From Brevibacillus_H sp049846925 (GTDB taxonomy: Bacteria; Bacillota; Bacilli; Brevibacillales; Brevibacillaceae), in contig NZ_JBNCMT010000012.1 in the NCBI RefSeq assembly GCF_049846925.1, positions 62,001-126,000 on the forward strand: a stretch of DNA of 64,000 nucleotides. Direction: 5' to 3'. Shown here one piece after another: positions 27,910 through 35,930 of the stretch; positions within the stretch are counted from its first letter, which is position 1; every line of letters begins with the position of its first letter. The translations under genes and the position numbers were made by a program. The notes beneath the pieces were generated by a model. The model was not told the origin of the DNA and searched no databases. It worked only from the letters and a program-made list of their open reading frames with translations.

Positions 27910-28706
27910 TTTCCTGTTACGATATGGGTCAAATCGATATTGTTTCTCCAGATGCTATCTACTTTCTCAGAACCAAATTCCTTAGCTAAAGCTCCGTACA
28001 TAATATCGTGTCGAATGTATTCTGTCGCGACTAGCACCAATGCCGGGTCCTTTGTTTTCACTGCCCATGCTGCATTGCTTTCGGAGAAGTTGGCAATTAA
28101 CACTTCCTCCCCGTCCCGAGCCACCAGTGTCAAATGGCCACCCATCCGATCATTGGCAATATTCAGTGCCATGTAATTGTGATGGTAGGTCAAGCCCAGC
28201 TCGACATCCGAATTTCCAAACAGAACCGTAAACGCATGAACGCCTTCCTTCATCCTCTGATCGACTGCATCTTTGATGAGTGGGACCTGACCTTCCCAGA
28301 CAGACATCCACAGCTCACCCTTGGCCTGATCGATCATGTCCTTCATCTCGGCGATAACATGATCGTCACCATTGATCCTCCAGATGACGTTCGCTTCCTG
28401 ATCGGTTTCGAGTGAAGAGAGGCTGTTTTCCAAAAAATCAAAGGATTGCTCAAATTCTTTACGCAATCGCCCAATCAACTCTTTTGCCGGAAGTGGTGCA
28501 TATTTGACCGGATCAGATGGTACCGTGAAAACAGCACCCTTGTCCAACAGCTTGCCAATTACTTCATAGATCATAGAACGAGGAACCCCCGTCCGCTTGC
28601 TGATCTCATAGCCGGTAATCGGAGAGTTCTTCAACAGACCGATATACGCTTTGCATTCATACTGGGAAAACCCCAGTTTCTGAAGCTCCTTAACATATTC
28701 GTCCAT
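27897..28706 (-). CDS. TrmB-family transcriptional regulator
   Basis: The 269-residue protein has an N-terminal winged helix of the TrmB type (LQKLGFSQYECKAYIGLLKNSPITGYEISKRTG then VPRSMIYEVIGKLLDKG; here cited in two parts). A C-terminal effector-binding domain with a phospholipase D-like fold follows (about 105-260). TrmB proteins are usually sugar or metabolite sensors. The ATG has GGAGG 4 nt upstream. It precedes the amino acid permease, its likely target. The leader holds an imperfect dyad (28718-28743) suited to autoregulation. Confidence 0.85.
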   Translation of the reverse strand: MDEYVKELQKLGFSQYECKAYIGLLKNSPITGYEISKRTGVPRSMIYEVIGKLLDKGAVFTVPSDPVKYAPLPAKELIGRLRKEFEQSFDFLENSLSSLETDQEANVIWRINGDDHVIAEMKDMIDQAKGELWMSVWEGQVPLIKDAVDQRMKEGVHAFTVLFGNSDVELGLTYHHNYMALNIANDRMGGHLTLVARDGEEVLIANFSESNAAWAVKTKDPALVLVATEYIRHDIMYGALAKEFGSEKVDSIWRNNIDLTHIVTGKRFK

Positions 28707-28717
28707 GGTGCCTCCGA

Positions 28718-28743
28718 TAGTAGTTAGTGTACTACTTACTATA
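28718..28743. promoter_or_regulatory. Candidate TrmB autoregulatory dyad
   Basis: TAGTAGTTAGT at 28718 and TACTACTTACTATA at 28730 form an imperfect inverted repeat 12 nt upstream of the TrmB start. The first half is the reverse complement of the site in front of the permease gene. Confidence 0.4.
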
Positions 28744-28789
28744 AACGAATTTGTTTATATGTCAACTGTTTTCAACTGATCTCCATTAC

Positions 28790-29155
28790 TTACCCTATAA
28801 CCGACGAGATGTAATCTTTGTAAGCTACGATTTTACGCTCTAGCATTTCATCCACATCAGTTAACGTTCTTATTTGTTCCTTAATAGAGTGTTTATGTTC
28901 TTCTAAGAGACTCAATCGAGCTGAGGTAGTATGATCTCCTTCCAAAAACAGTGAGGCGTATTTGCTTATTTTTGAGATAGGCATTTGCGTTTCTTTTAAC
29001 TTGATAACAAATCGCAGCCATTTAATATGTGAATCGTTATAACGCCTGTCACCGTTTTCATCGCGATCAGGAACAATAATTTTTTCCTTTTCATAATAAC
29101 GTAACGTATGTGTGCTTATCCCTAATAAATGTGCCACTTCACCAATGGTATACAT
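28790..29155 (-). CDS. MerR-family transcriptional regulator
   Basis: The 121-residue protein starts with a MerR winged helix (YTIGEVAHLLGISTHTLRYY, then EKEKIIVPDRDENGDRRY) and ends with a coiled-coil dimer helix (about 80-115). There is no metal-binding cysteine cluster, so it belongs to the non-metal group. ATG 29155 is chosen because GGAGG lies 7 nt upstream and the domain begins at once; an in-frame extension to 29233 would run through the divergent promoter. It is divergent from an SDR gene whose promoter has the stretched 19-bp spacer typical of MerR control. Confidence 0.88.
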   Translation of the reverse strand: MYTIGEVAHLLGISTHTLRYYEKEKIIVPDRDENGDRRYNDSHIKWLRFVIKLKETQMPISKISKYASLFLEGDHTTSARLSLLEEHKHSIKEQIRTLTDVDEMLERKIVAYKDYISSVIG

Positions 29156-29181
29156 AAGAAACCTCCGCATTGATCTTACCC

Positions 29182-29212
29182 TTGACTTAGAGTTTACTCT
29201 AACCAGTATAAT
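29182..29212 (+). promoter_or_regulatory. MerR-type promoter with 19-bp spacer and dyad
   Basis: TTGACT (29182-29187) and TATAAT (29207-29212) are separated by exactly 19 bp. The spacer holds the dyad TAGAGT-TT-ACTCTA. MerR activators twist such over-long spacers to allow transcription. The promoter points to the SDR gene. Confidence 0.85.
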
Positions 29213-29267
29213 CAACTCATCGTAACTTCTCAATTGAAGCTATTGTATAAATTCAGGAGGGATCTAC

Positions 29268-30029
29268 ATGAAATATACGGTAATTACGGGAGCAAGTTCA
29301 GGGATTGGATATGAAACCGCACTTGCATTTGCTGCTCGCGGAAAAAACTTGATCCTAGCCGCTCGTCGAACGGAGGAATTGGAAAAGTTAAAATCAAAAG
29401 TGGCTGACATTAACGGAGAGTTGGATGTAGTCATTCGGGCCGTTGACTTATCTGTGAATTCAAATGTTCATGAGTTTTACGATAGTCTACAGAATTATGA
29501 GATTGAGACCTGGATCAACAATGCTGGGTTCGGAAACTTTGCTTCTGTTGGAGAACAGAACTTAAATAAAATTGAGTCAATGCTTCACTTGAATATTGAA
29601 GCATTAACTATTCTATCTTCTCTTTATGTACGTGACTATGCAGAGATTAAAGGAACGCAAATTATCAATATTTCTTCAGGCGGAGGATACAGAATTGTTG
29701 CTGACGCCGTGACCTATTGTGCAACGAAGTTCTATGTAAGTGCCTTTACGGAAGGTCTAGCACAAGAATTGAGTGAGAAAGGTGCAGCAATGCAAGCAAA
29801 AGTCTTGGCCCCGGCTGCAACAGAGACTGAATTTGCGAAGCGTTCCCTTGACATTGATAATTTCGAATATGTTGGTGCAGTTCCTAAGTTTCATACAGCT
29901 AGTCAAATGGCCGGATTCTTGCTCGATTTATATGATAGTGAGAAGGTCGTAGGAATAGTGAACGGGGAAACATATGACTTCGAACTAAGGGATCCCATCT
30001 TTACGTATGTGACGAGGTCAAAGAAATAG
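29268..30029 (+). CDS. Short-chain dehydrogenase/reductase
   Basis: The 253-residue protein has the classical SDR layout: cofactor motif TGASSGIG at about 7-14, NNAG at about 84, catalytic Ser in NISSGGG and the YxxxK motif in YCATK. The Arg-Arg after the second strand (LAARRTEE) suggests a preference for NADP. The substrate is unknown. CAGGAGGG lies just before the ATG. It is controlled from a MerR-type promoter and ends at a strong hairpin terminator. Confidence 0.9.
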   Translation: MKYTVITGASSGIGYETALAFAARGKNLILAARRTEELEKLKSKVADINGELDVVIRAVDLSVNSNVHEFYDSLQNYEIETWINNAGFGNFASVGEQNLNKIESMLHLNIEALTILSSLYVRDYAEIKGTQIINISSGGGYRIVADAVTYCATKFYVSAFTEGLAQELSEKGAAMQAKVLAPAATETEFAKRSLDIDNFEYVGAVPKFHTASQMAGFLLDLYDSEKVVGIVNGETYDFELRDPIFTYVTRSKK

Positions 30030-30067
30030 TTTTTTGATAATGCCCCAATAAAGAACGCCAAATGAAC

Positions 30068-30114
30068 AAAAGCCGGTTGGAACACATCAGGAAAGTGTAC
30101 CAACTGGCTTTTTG
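30068..30114 (+). terminator. Rho-independent terminator after the SDR gene
   Basis: AAAAGCCGGTTGG pairs with CCAACTGGCTTTTT with one G-T pair around a loop of about 18 nt. Confidence 0.85.
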
Positions 30115-30206
30115 CATACAATGTTAATCGACATCAAGAACGAGTATAATTGCTTAAATGGTAATAAAAACCACAACAATGATCAACTCAAGAAAGAGAG
30201 AATGAT

Positions 30207-30536
30207 ATGAAAAAAAATCTTCTGATCGCAATAATTTTGTTGCTCATGATGAGTGTATTGACGGGTTTTCAAACTGAATCAACCACCACGTTACTACAGT
30301 CATTACAATCTAACCTTGTTCCTGTTACCAAAATGGAACTTCCTTCAAAAACCATCATCGGGTTTGGAGAAGCGACACATGGTAACAAGCAATTTACTAC
30401 GCTAAAATCAGATATTTTTAAGCATCTGGTGGAAAAGCAAGGATATCGCGTATTTGCTATCGAAGGCGATTTCGGCGGAGGACAAAAGATCAATGAATAC
30501 ATTTATAACCGACGAGGGAACCCGCTTTTCCAGTGA
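30207..30536 (+). pseudogene. Truncated erythromycin esterase-like gene (N-terminal fragment)
   Basis: The 109-residue frame has a lipoprotein- or signal-like N-terminus (LLIAIILLLMMSVLTGF). It then shows the first part of an erythromycin esterase-family domain: GFGEATHGNKQF, FKHLVEKQGYRVFAIEGDFGG and NEYIYN. The conserved GEATHG segment with its His is present, but the family is usually about 400 residues or more. The frame ends abruptly at 30536, and I see no continuation in any frame of the next 250 bases. The rest has been deleted. EreA/EreB-type enzymes hydrolyse the macrolide lactone; this fragment should be inactive. Confidence 0.8.
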
Positions 30537-30600
30537 TTGATTATCGACTACAATCATAGCAACGGATTCTACCAAAATTTGTGATCAAATGGAGGTCACC

Positions 30601-30636
30601 ATGTCAAGAATCTTGCTAAGTGTTCGCAGAAAATAA
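30601..30636 (+). CDS. 11-codon ORF with strong RBS before an attenuator-like hairpin (possible leader peptide)
   Basis: ATG 30601 is preceded by TGGAGG at 6-7 nt spacing and encodes MSRILLSVRRK. Seven nt after the stop begins a long hairpin with a T tail (30643-30695). A well-positioned ribosome binding site, a tiny peptide and an intrinsic terminator are the layout of ribosome-mediated attenuators before antibiotic resistance genes. The C-terminal RRK fits the +x+ motif that stalls macrolide-bound ribosomes. Downstream is a DUF3231 gene rather than a known resistance gene, so the function is hypothetical. Confidence 0.4.
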   Translation: MSRILLSVRRK

Positions 30637-30642
30637 CTGATT

Positions 30643-30695
30643 AAACTGCACCTCAATGGTTAGTACAAACCTAACAACTGGAGATGCAGTTTTTC
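30643..30695 (+). terminator. Hairpin terminator or attenuator
   Basis: AACTGCACCTC pairs with GAGATGCAGTT, with an inner GTTAG/CTAAC stem, followed by five T. It lies about 100 nt before the DUF3231 start. Confidence 0.75.
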
Positions 30696-30792
30696 TATGT
30701 CATTACTTTGGTGTTTGCATCTTAAACAGAAAACATACTTCCACTACCTACTGGTGATAATAATAGGAAAATCAGTGAACTGAGGGATTTTT

Positions 30793-31806
30793 GTGGAGAC
30801 CAGTGATACTCAAGATAAATTAACTTCGGCTGAACAAGGAAAGCTTTGGGCTACTTTTGTTGGCAATACGATGTCTTTATGCGTATTGGGTTATATGCTT
30901 AAAAACGTAGAGGACCAAGAAATTAAGGTGGTACTGAATAACGCTTTTCATTTGTCAAAGCATTTTGCGCTTACGGTTAAGGAAATTTTTGACAAGGAAA
31001 ATTACCCCATCCCCAAAGGATTTACCATGGATGATGTCAATCTAAGCGCTCCTCGATTATTTGAAGACGAGTTTTATCTTCACTACTTGAAGTACTTAGC
31101 CAAGGCAGGAATTAGTATTTACGGAATAGCTATTCCTTTGGTAAGTAGACCCGATGTTCGTTCTTTTTTTACGCAAAGCATTGATTTGACAATTAAATTA
31201 GTAAATCAGGTCAATGAAACATTAATTAAAAAGGGCCTATTAACAAAGCCAGCCTTTATTCCCTATCCAACTGAAGTGGATTTTATTGAAAAACACAGCT
31301 ATTTAAATGGCTTCTTGGGTGAAATTAGGCCCCTGCAAGCACTCGAGATTACACATCTTTACGATAACATCGATAATAATGCCACTAGTAAAGCGGTCTT
31401 AATTGGTTTTAGTCAGGTAGCACATTTAAACCAGTCAAAGGCTTTTTTTCGAAGAGGTATCGAAATTGCAACAAAACATTACGACATATTCAGTAATCTG
31501 CTACTGGAGGAAGGACTAACTTCACCTCCTATATTTGATCCGCTGGTAACCACCTCAACAACTGCGCCCTTTTCAGATCGATTGATGCTGTTTCATAAGC
31601 TGGATATGTATGCAGTAAGAATAAGAGCCTACGGAAATGCAATGTCAATGAGTCCTAGACACGATGTGGTGGAGAAATACGCACGATTCATTGTAGAGGT
31701 AGGTAATTATGTCGAGGATGGCGCTAACATCATGATTGATCACGGATGGCTGGAGCAACCCCCTCAAGCAGCGAATCGGAACGCCTTGGTTTCCAATTTG
31801 AAATAA
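30793..31806 (+). CDS. DUF3231 family protein
   Basis: The 337-residue protein consists of two similar halves of about 165 residues, each helical. Both DUF3231 proteins in this window share LTSxExGxLW near the start and WLEQPPxAxNRN at the end. DUF3231 resembles CotF/ferritin-like four-helix proteins of spore formers; the function is unknown. The start is GTG with GAGGG 6 nt upstream. It lies alone behind an attenuator-like hairpin. A diverged relative is at 61554-62558. Confidence 0.8.
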   Translation: METSDTQDKLTSAEQGKLWATFVGNTMSLCVLGYMLKNVEDQEIKVVLNNAFHLSKHFALTVKEIFDKENYPIPKGFTMDDVNLSAPRLFEDEFYLHYLKYLAKAGISIYGIAIPLVSRPDVRSFFTQSIDLTIKLVNQVNETLIKKGLLTKPAFIPYPTEVDFIEKHSYLNGFLGEIRPLQALEITHLYDNIDNNATSKAVLIGFSQVAHLNQSKAFFRRGIEIATKHYDIFSNLLLEEGLTSPPIFDPLVTTSTTAPFSDRLMLFHKLDMYAVRIRAYGNAMSMSPRHDVVEKYARFIVEVGNYVEDGANIMIDHGWLEQPPQAANRNALVSNLK

Positions 31807-31844
31807 CCCAAATGACAACGATATAACTGGCTTGTTTCTTCCAA

Positions 31845-31875
31845 CCGCACTTCTACATAAGGAGTGCGGCTTTGC
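31845..31875 (+). terminator. Terminator-like hairpin after the first DUF3231 gene
   Basis: CCGCACT pairs with AGTGCGG, followed by CTTTG. The T tail is weak. Confidence 0.5.
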
Positions 31876-31945
31876 TGTATCTTGGCTGTATTCCTCAATT
31901 GGTTTATGCCTAAACATTTGTCCGTTTGGGCTGTCCGTTTTAAAA

Positions 31946-31981
31946 GAAAAAAACCAGCTACTAGACTTCTTCACTGGTTTT
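31946..31981 (-). terminator. Terminator of the ketone-body operon
   Basis: On the - strand AACCAG and CTGGTT enclose a 16-nt loop and are followed by a T run. It lies just after the scoB stop. Confidence 0.65.
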
Positions 31982-32014
31982 GGATTCATTTGTTTTTTAG
32001 ACTATTCCTATTTC

Positions 32015-32671
32015 CTACTTACTCTTGTTCAAGAGATTTTCACTCACCACAAAAGTCGCCTCTGTCTTTGCCTGCACCTCTTCTAGCGTTACACCCTCCT
32101 GGAGTTCAACCAGAACCATTCCGTCTGTGGTGAACTCAAAGACAGCGAGCTCTGTAATGAGACAATTGACAACTTTTTGCCCTGTCAAAGGCAACGAGCA
32201 CACTTTTTTTACCTTTGATTCTCCGTGCTTGTTAGCATGCTCCATGACAACTACGACACGTTTGGCACCATGGACAAGATCCATCGCTCCGCCCATTCCC
32301 TTGATCATCTTGCCTGGGATCATCCAGTTGGCGAGATCTCCTGTCTCTGAAACTTCCATCCCTCCGAGAATCGCCAGATCAATATGTCCGCCACGGATCA
32401 TGGCAAACGATTCGGCACTGTCAAAAAAAGCTGCTCCCGGTACGGCGGTTATAGTTTCTTTGCCTGCGTTGATTAAATCAGGATCGGCTTCATTCTCGAA
32501 AGGATAGGGCCCGATGCCAAGCAATCCGTTTTCTGATTGGAGCAAAACGCTGAATTCTTGCGGAATCATGTTGGCTACCAAGGTAGGCATCCCAATCCCC
32601 AGATTCACGTTCATCCCGTCCTGAATTTCTTTCACTGCTCTTGCGATGATTTTGGTTCTTGTATCTGACAT
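32015..32671 (-). CDS. scoB: 3-oxoacid CoA-transferase subunit B
   Basis: The 218-residue beta subunit carries the active-site Glu in SENGLLGIGPYP, the residue that forms the glutamyl-CoA intermediate. With ScoA it moves CoA from succinyl-CoA to acetoacetate. ATG 32671 is chosen: GGGAGGG is 7 nt upstream and the family N-terminus starts there (MSDTRTKIIARAVKEI); the longer frame runs into scoA. It is the last gene of the operon GntP permease, hydroxybutyrate dehydrogenase, ScoA, ScoB. Confidence 0.93.
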   Translation of the reverse strand: MSDTRTKIIARAVKEIQDGMNVNLGIGMPTLVANMIPQEFSVLLQSENGLLGIGPYPFENEADPDLINAGKETITAVPGAAFFDSAESFAMIRGGHIDLAILGGMEVSETGDLANWMIPGKMIKGMGGAMDLVHGAKRVVVVMEHANKHGESKVKKVCSLPLTGQKVVNCLITELAVFEFTTDGMVLVELQEGVTLEEVQAKTEATFVVSENLLNKSK

Positions 32672-32687
32672 CCTGTTCACCCTCCCT

Positions 32688-33389
32688 TTATGCTTTCGCC
32701 AAAGTAAGCCGTTCGATCCGTTTCTGGTATGCGTCTCCGTGAAGTACGCCCTGAATGTAAACACTTGGCGTATGAATCTGATCTGGGTCCAATTCTCCTA
32801 CACCGACCAGTTCTTCTACTTCTGCGATTGTGATTTTGCCTGCTGTCGCAACCACGGGGTTAAAGTTTCTCGCTGTTTTATGATAGATCAGGTTTCCAAG
32901 CGGGTCTGCTTTCCACGCTTTGACCAATGCAAAGTCAGCCACGATCCCTCTTTCCATGATGTAAGTACGCCCTTCGAATTCCTGATGTACTTTGCCTTCC
33001 GCAATCGGTGTACCGACTCCGCTTGCCGTGTAGAATGCAGGGATCCCCGCTCCACCCGCACGCAGCCTTTCCGCCAATGTGCCTTGAGGAACAAGTTCTA
33101 CTTCCAACTCACCGCTTAAAAATTGCTGTTCGAAAAGCTTGTTCTCCCCCACATAAGAGGCAACCATTTTCTTGATTTGCTTATTGGCAAGTAATAAACC
33201 AAGTCCCCAATCGTCAACCCCGCAGTTATTGCTGACAACGGTCAGGTTTTTCACGCCTTTCTCACACAGGGCAAGAATCAGATTCTCAGGAATCCCGCAA
33301 AGCCCAAAACCGCCCACGGCAATCGTCGCACCATCTTGAATGTTTTGAATCGCATCCAGTGCGGATGACAGCACTTTTCCTTTTCTCAT
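32688..33389 (-). CDS. scoA: 3-oxoacid CoA-transferase subunit A
   Basis: The 233-residue alpha subunit shows the CoA-transferase I signature GATIAVGGFGLCGIPENLI near the N-terminus. It is the partner of ScoB, 16 nt upstream of it. The ATG at 33389 follows AGGAGAG. Together they activate acetoacetate, the product of the dehydrogenase encoded just before, to acetoacetyl-CoA for beta-oxidation-type breakdown. Confidence 0.93.
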   Translation of the reverse strand: MRKGKVLSSALDAIQNIQDGATIAVGGFGLCGIPENLILALCEKGVKNLTVVSNNCGVDDWGLGLLLANKQIKKMVASYVGENKLFEQQFLSGELEVELVPQGTLAERLRAGGAGIPAFYTASGVGTPIAEGKVHQEFEGRTYIMERGIVADFALVKAWKADPLGNLIYHKTARNFNPVVATAGKITIAEVEELVGVGELDPDQIHTPSVYIQGVLHGDAYQKRIERLTLAKA

Positions 33390-33415
33390 AGTGAGTTCTC
33401 TCCTTTTTCGTGTAC

Positions 33416-34201
33416 TTACTGGGCTGTATAACCTCCATCGATCACGGCTGATGTGCCGGTTACGCCTTTAAGCTTGTCGCTTGCTAACAGAATTGCATAG
33501 TCTGAAATCTCTTCAACCGAAAGCAATCTCTTCTGTGGAACAAGAGGATAAATAATCTCTTCCAGTACATTTTCCAGAGGAACATTTCTTGTCTTTGCCA
33601 AATCATTCAACTGGTTTCTGACCAGTGGGGTATCCACGTAACCCGGACACAAGGCATTTACGGTAATTCCAAATGGTGCTCCCTCTAGTGCCGCAACCTT
33701 CGTCAACCCAATGACCCCATGCTTGGCGCTGTTATAGGCTGCTTTTCCTGCGAAACCGACAAGACCATTGATCGAAGACACATTGATAATTCGTCCGTAC
33801 TGTTGTTTTTTCATAATGTGAAAGGCGTGCTTGATCCCCACGAACGGAGCAGTCAACATGACTTTCAGCAGCAGTTCAAACTTGTCGGTAGGGAATTCAT
33901 CAATTGGTGACACATACTGCAATCCTGCATTGTTCACCAGAATATCCAGCCTTCCGTATGTATGAACAGCTCGATCGAGACTGTTACGAAATTCCTCCTC
34001 GTTTGTAACATCACACTTGACCCCAATAGCTTCGAAACCATCTTTTTGCAAGGTGTTGGCTGCTTCTATTGCGCCTGCTTCATGCAGGTCAGCGATGACT
34101 ACCTTCGCCCCCTCTGTCGCAAAGGCTCGTGCCATTTCAAAACCAATTCCACTTGCAGAGCCAGTGATCAAGGCAACTCTCTCTTCTAACAGTTTCTTCA
34201 A
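33416..34201 (-). CDS. bdhA: 3-hydroxybutyrate dehydrogenase (SDR family)
   Basis: The 261-residue SDR has the cofactor motif TGSASGIG, an Asp after strand two (VIADLHEA) that favours NAD, NNAG, the Ser in NVSSINGLVG and YxxxK in YNSAK. The sequence and the operon with a CoA-transferase fit (R)-3-hydroxybutyrate to acetoacetate oxidation. I prefer TTG 34201 (GAGGAG at 8-nt spacing); GTG 34210 lies inside that Shine-Dalgarno. It lies 26 nt upstream of scoA. Confidence 0.9.
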   Translation of the reverse strand: MKKLLEERVALITGSASGIGFEMARAFATEGAKVVIADLHEAGAIEAANTLQKDGFEAIGVKCDVTNEEEFRNSLDRAVHTYGRLDILVNNAGLQYVSPIDEFPTDKFELLLKVMLTAPFVGIKHAFHIMKKQQYGRIINVSSINGLVGFAGKAAYNSAKHGVIGLTKVAALEGAPFGITVNALCPGYVDTPLVRNQLNDLAKTRNVPLENVLEEIIYPLVPQKRLLSVEEISDYAILLASDKLKGVTGTSAVIDGGYTAQ

Positions 34202-34236
34202 AATGTCCACTCCTCTCCCAAAACTTCCATCTTGCT

Positions 34237-35622
34237 CTATACAAGCAGCGATGCACCAAATGCGAGAATAAATACAGCAAGCGTTTTGATCACCGTGATG
34301 GCAAAAATGTCTTTATATGATTGACGGTGCGTCAGACCGGTGATAGCTAACAAAGTAATAACGGCTCCATTGTGTGGAAGCGTATCCATACCACCAGACG
34401 CCATTGAAGCGATGCGGTGAAGAAGCTCCGGACTGATACCTGCTGCATTTGCCATTTCCATATACTGCTTGCCCATGACTTCGAGCGCAATTGACATACC
34501 ACCAGACGCCGAGCCTGTAATACCAGCCAGCACGTTAACAGCAACAGCTTCCGAAACCAGTGGATGACTGCTAGATCCTACAATCCACTCTTGTACTGCT
34601 TTAAAACCCGGAAGTGTTTTCACCACATTACCGAAGCCTACTTCTGAAGCTGTGTTGAAAATAGCTAGCAATGCACCTGCGGAAGCAGCCGTCAAACCTG
34701 CGGCAAGCTTTGATTTGACACCGTTAAAGTTAATCAGTGTCGCTGCCAAAATACCAATGGTTAAAGCGATGATCAGGGACCATGACGATGTAACCGTTTT
34801 CACATTTGCGATATTAAAAGTGGTTTTGAGCATTTCAGCATCGTACCAAGCAGCTACAGTCAAGGCGCCTCTGCTAAACAAATAATTGAAGACGAGCACA
34901 AGTACGAGCGGCAGAAGTGACAACCAAATATTCGGATACTTCTCTTCTTGGTTCACCTCAGGTTCATTGGTGTGACCTTCTCCGTATCCTTCACCATTCG
35001 CCAAAGCTTGTTTTCTGCGGGTTTCGAGCCAGTACATACCACCGAGAAATACCATTAATGCGCCCAAAATCCCAACTACAGGAGCAGCATAAGCATCTGT
35101 GCCGAAGTAATTTGTCGGGATAATATTTTGAATCTGAGGTGTACCAGGCAAAGCATCCATCGTAAAGGTAAACGCACCGAGAGCAATCGTTCCTGGAATG
35201 AGTCGCTTCGGAATATTGGCTTCTCGAAAAATCGCTGCTGCGAACGGATAAACGGCAAAAGCTACTACGAAAAGGGAAACTCCACCATAGGTAAGGGTGG
35301 CACAGGCAAGCACTACAGCAAGGATGGCTCGTTTGGAACCGAGTGCTTTTACAATGGAGCGAGCAATAGATGCAGCAGCGCCGCTCATTTCCATTACTTT
35401 TCCGAATACTGCGCCAAGCAAGAAGATTGGGAAAAATGACTTCACATAGTTAGCTGCGTTAACCATAAAAACTTCTGTATAGCTAGGTAATAGTGCAAGG
35501 CCAGACAAAACAACAGCGAGCAAGGTAAAAATCGGGGCGAACACAATAACCGGGAAACCACGATAGGCGAAGTACATCAATAAGCCAAGCGAAAGTAAAA
35601 TTGCAAAAATTTCGATGAACAC
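34237..35622 (-). CDS. GntP-family permease, probably for 3-hydroxybutyrate
   Basis: The 461-residue membrane protein has about 12 to 14 helices and typical GntP features (LPGTPQIQNIIPTNYFGT, ITGSASGGMSIALEVMG, LPHNGAVITLLAITGL). The family imports gluconate and related acids with protons. The operon with hydroxybutyrate dehydrogenase and CoA-transferase points to hydroxybutyrate as substrate, by inference. The start is GTG at 35622 with GGGGAGG 8 nt upstream. It is first in the operon, behind a sigma-54 promoter. Confidence 0.88.
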   Translation of the reverse strand: MFIEIFAILLSLGLLMYFAYRGFPVIVFAPIFTLLAVVLSGLALLPSYTEVFMVNAANYVKSFFPIFLLGAVFGKVMEMSGAAASIARSIVKALGSKRAILAVVLACATLTYGGVSLFVVAFAVYPFAAAIFREANIPKRLIPGTIALGAFTFTMDALPGTPQIQNIIPTNYFGTDAYAAPVVGILGALMVFLGGMYWLETRRKQALANGEGYGEGHTNEPEVNQEEKYPNIWLSLLPLVLVLVFNYLFSRGALTVAAWYDAEMLKTTFNIANVKTVTSSWSLIIALTIGILAATLINFNGVKSKLAAGLTAASAGALLAIFNTASEVGFGNVVKTLPGFKAVQEWIVGSSSHPLVSEAVAVNVLAGITGSASGGMSIALEVMGKQYMEMANAAGISPELLHRIASMASGGMDTLPHNGAVITLLAITGLTHRQSYKDIFAITVIKTLAVFILAFGASLLV

Positions 35623-35695
35623 TACTTATTCCTCCCCTTTGATGTGTTGTTTGATAAATGTACAAATATCATTGCATCGATGTATCCTGAATTAT

Positions 35696-35712
35696 TGCAC
35701 AATTCATGCCAA
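35696..35712 (-). promoter_or_regulatory. Sigma-54 (-24/-12) promoter of the ketone-body operon
   Basis: On the - strand TTGGCATGAATTGTGCA has the GG and GC doublets at the exact -24/-12 spacing and matches the consensus at nearly every fixed position. It lies about 75 nt upstream of the permease start. A sigma-54 activator gene is next upstream. Confidence 0.8.
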
Positions 35713-35763
35713 GCTAAATCAATGGCATTTTATCGACATTTCAATAACATTCTCTCTTACCAA

Positions 35764-35779
35764 TTCCAAAATTCTGGAA
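35764..35779. promoter_or_regulatory. Candidate activator binding palindrome (proximal)
   Basis: TTCCAAAATTCTGGAA is an imperfect palindrome about 55 bp upstream of the -24 element. It shares TCCAAAATT with the two sites at 35878-35911. Confidence 0.55.
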
Positions 35780-35800
35780 TGATCCTGCTTGTTCCAAAGA

Positions 35801-35843
35801 GAAAACCCCTCCGACTTTAGCAACAATCCTCTGTCAGACGGGT
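35801..35843 (-). terminator. Probable terminator of the sigma-54 activator gene
   Basis: On the - strand ACCCGTCTGAC pairs imperfectly with GTCGGAGGGGT and is followed by TTTTCTC. It separates activator transcription from the ketone-body promoter. Confidence 0.55.
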
Positions 35844-35877
35844 CTTATTTCTGTTAAATTGGGCAAAATCGTCATCG

Positions 35878-35911
35878 TCCAAAATTTTGGAATAGTTCCA
35901 ATAATTTGGAC
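35878..35911. promoter_or_regulatory. Pair of candidate enhancer palindromes for the sigma-54 activator
   Basis: TCCAAAATTTTGGA is a perfect 14-bp palindrome (35878-35891). It is followed 4 nt later by TTCCAATAATTTGGAC (35896-35911). They lie about 170-200 bp upstream of the -24/-12 promoter, a usual distance for enhancer sites acting through looping. Confidence 0.65.
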
Positions 35912-35930
35912 GAATAGTGACAAATTATGA

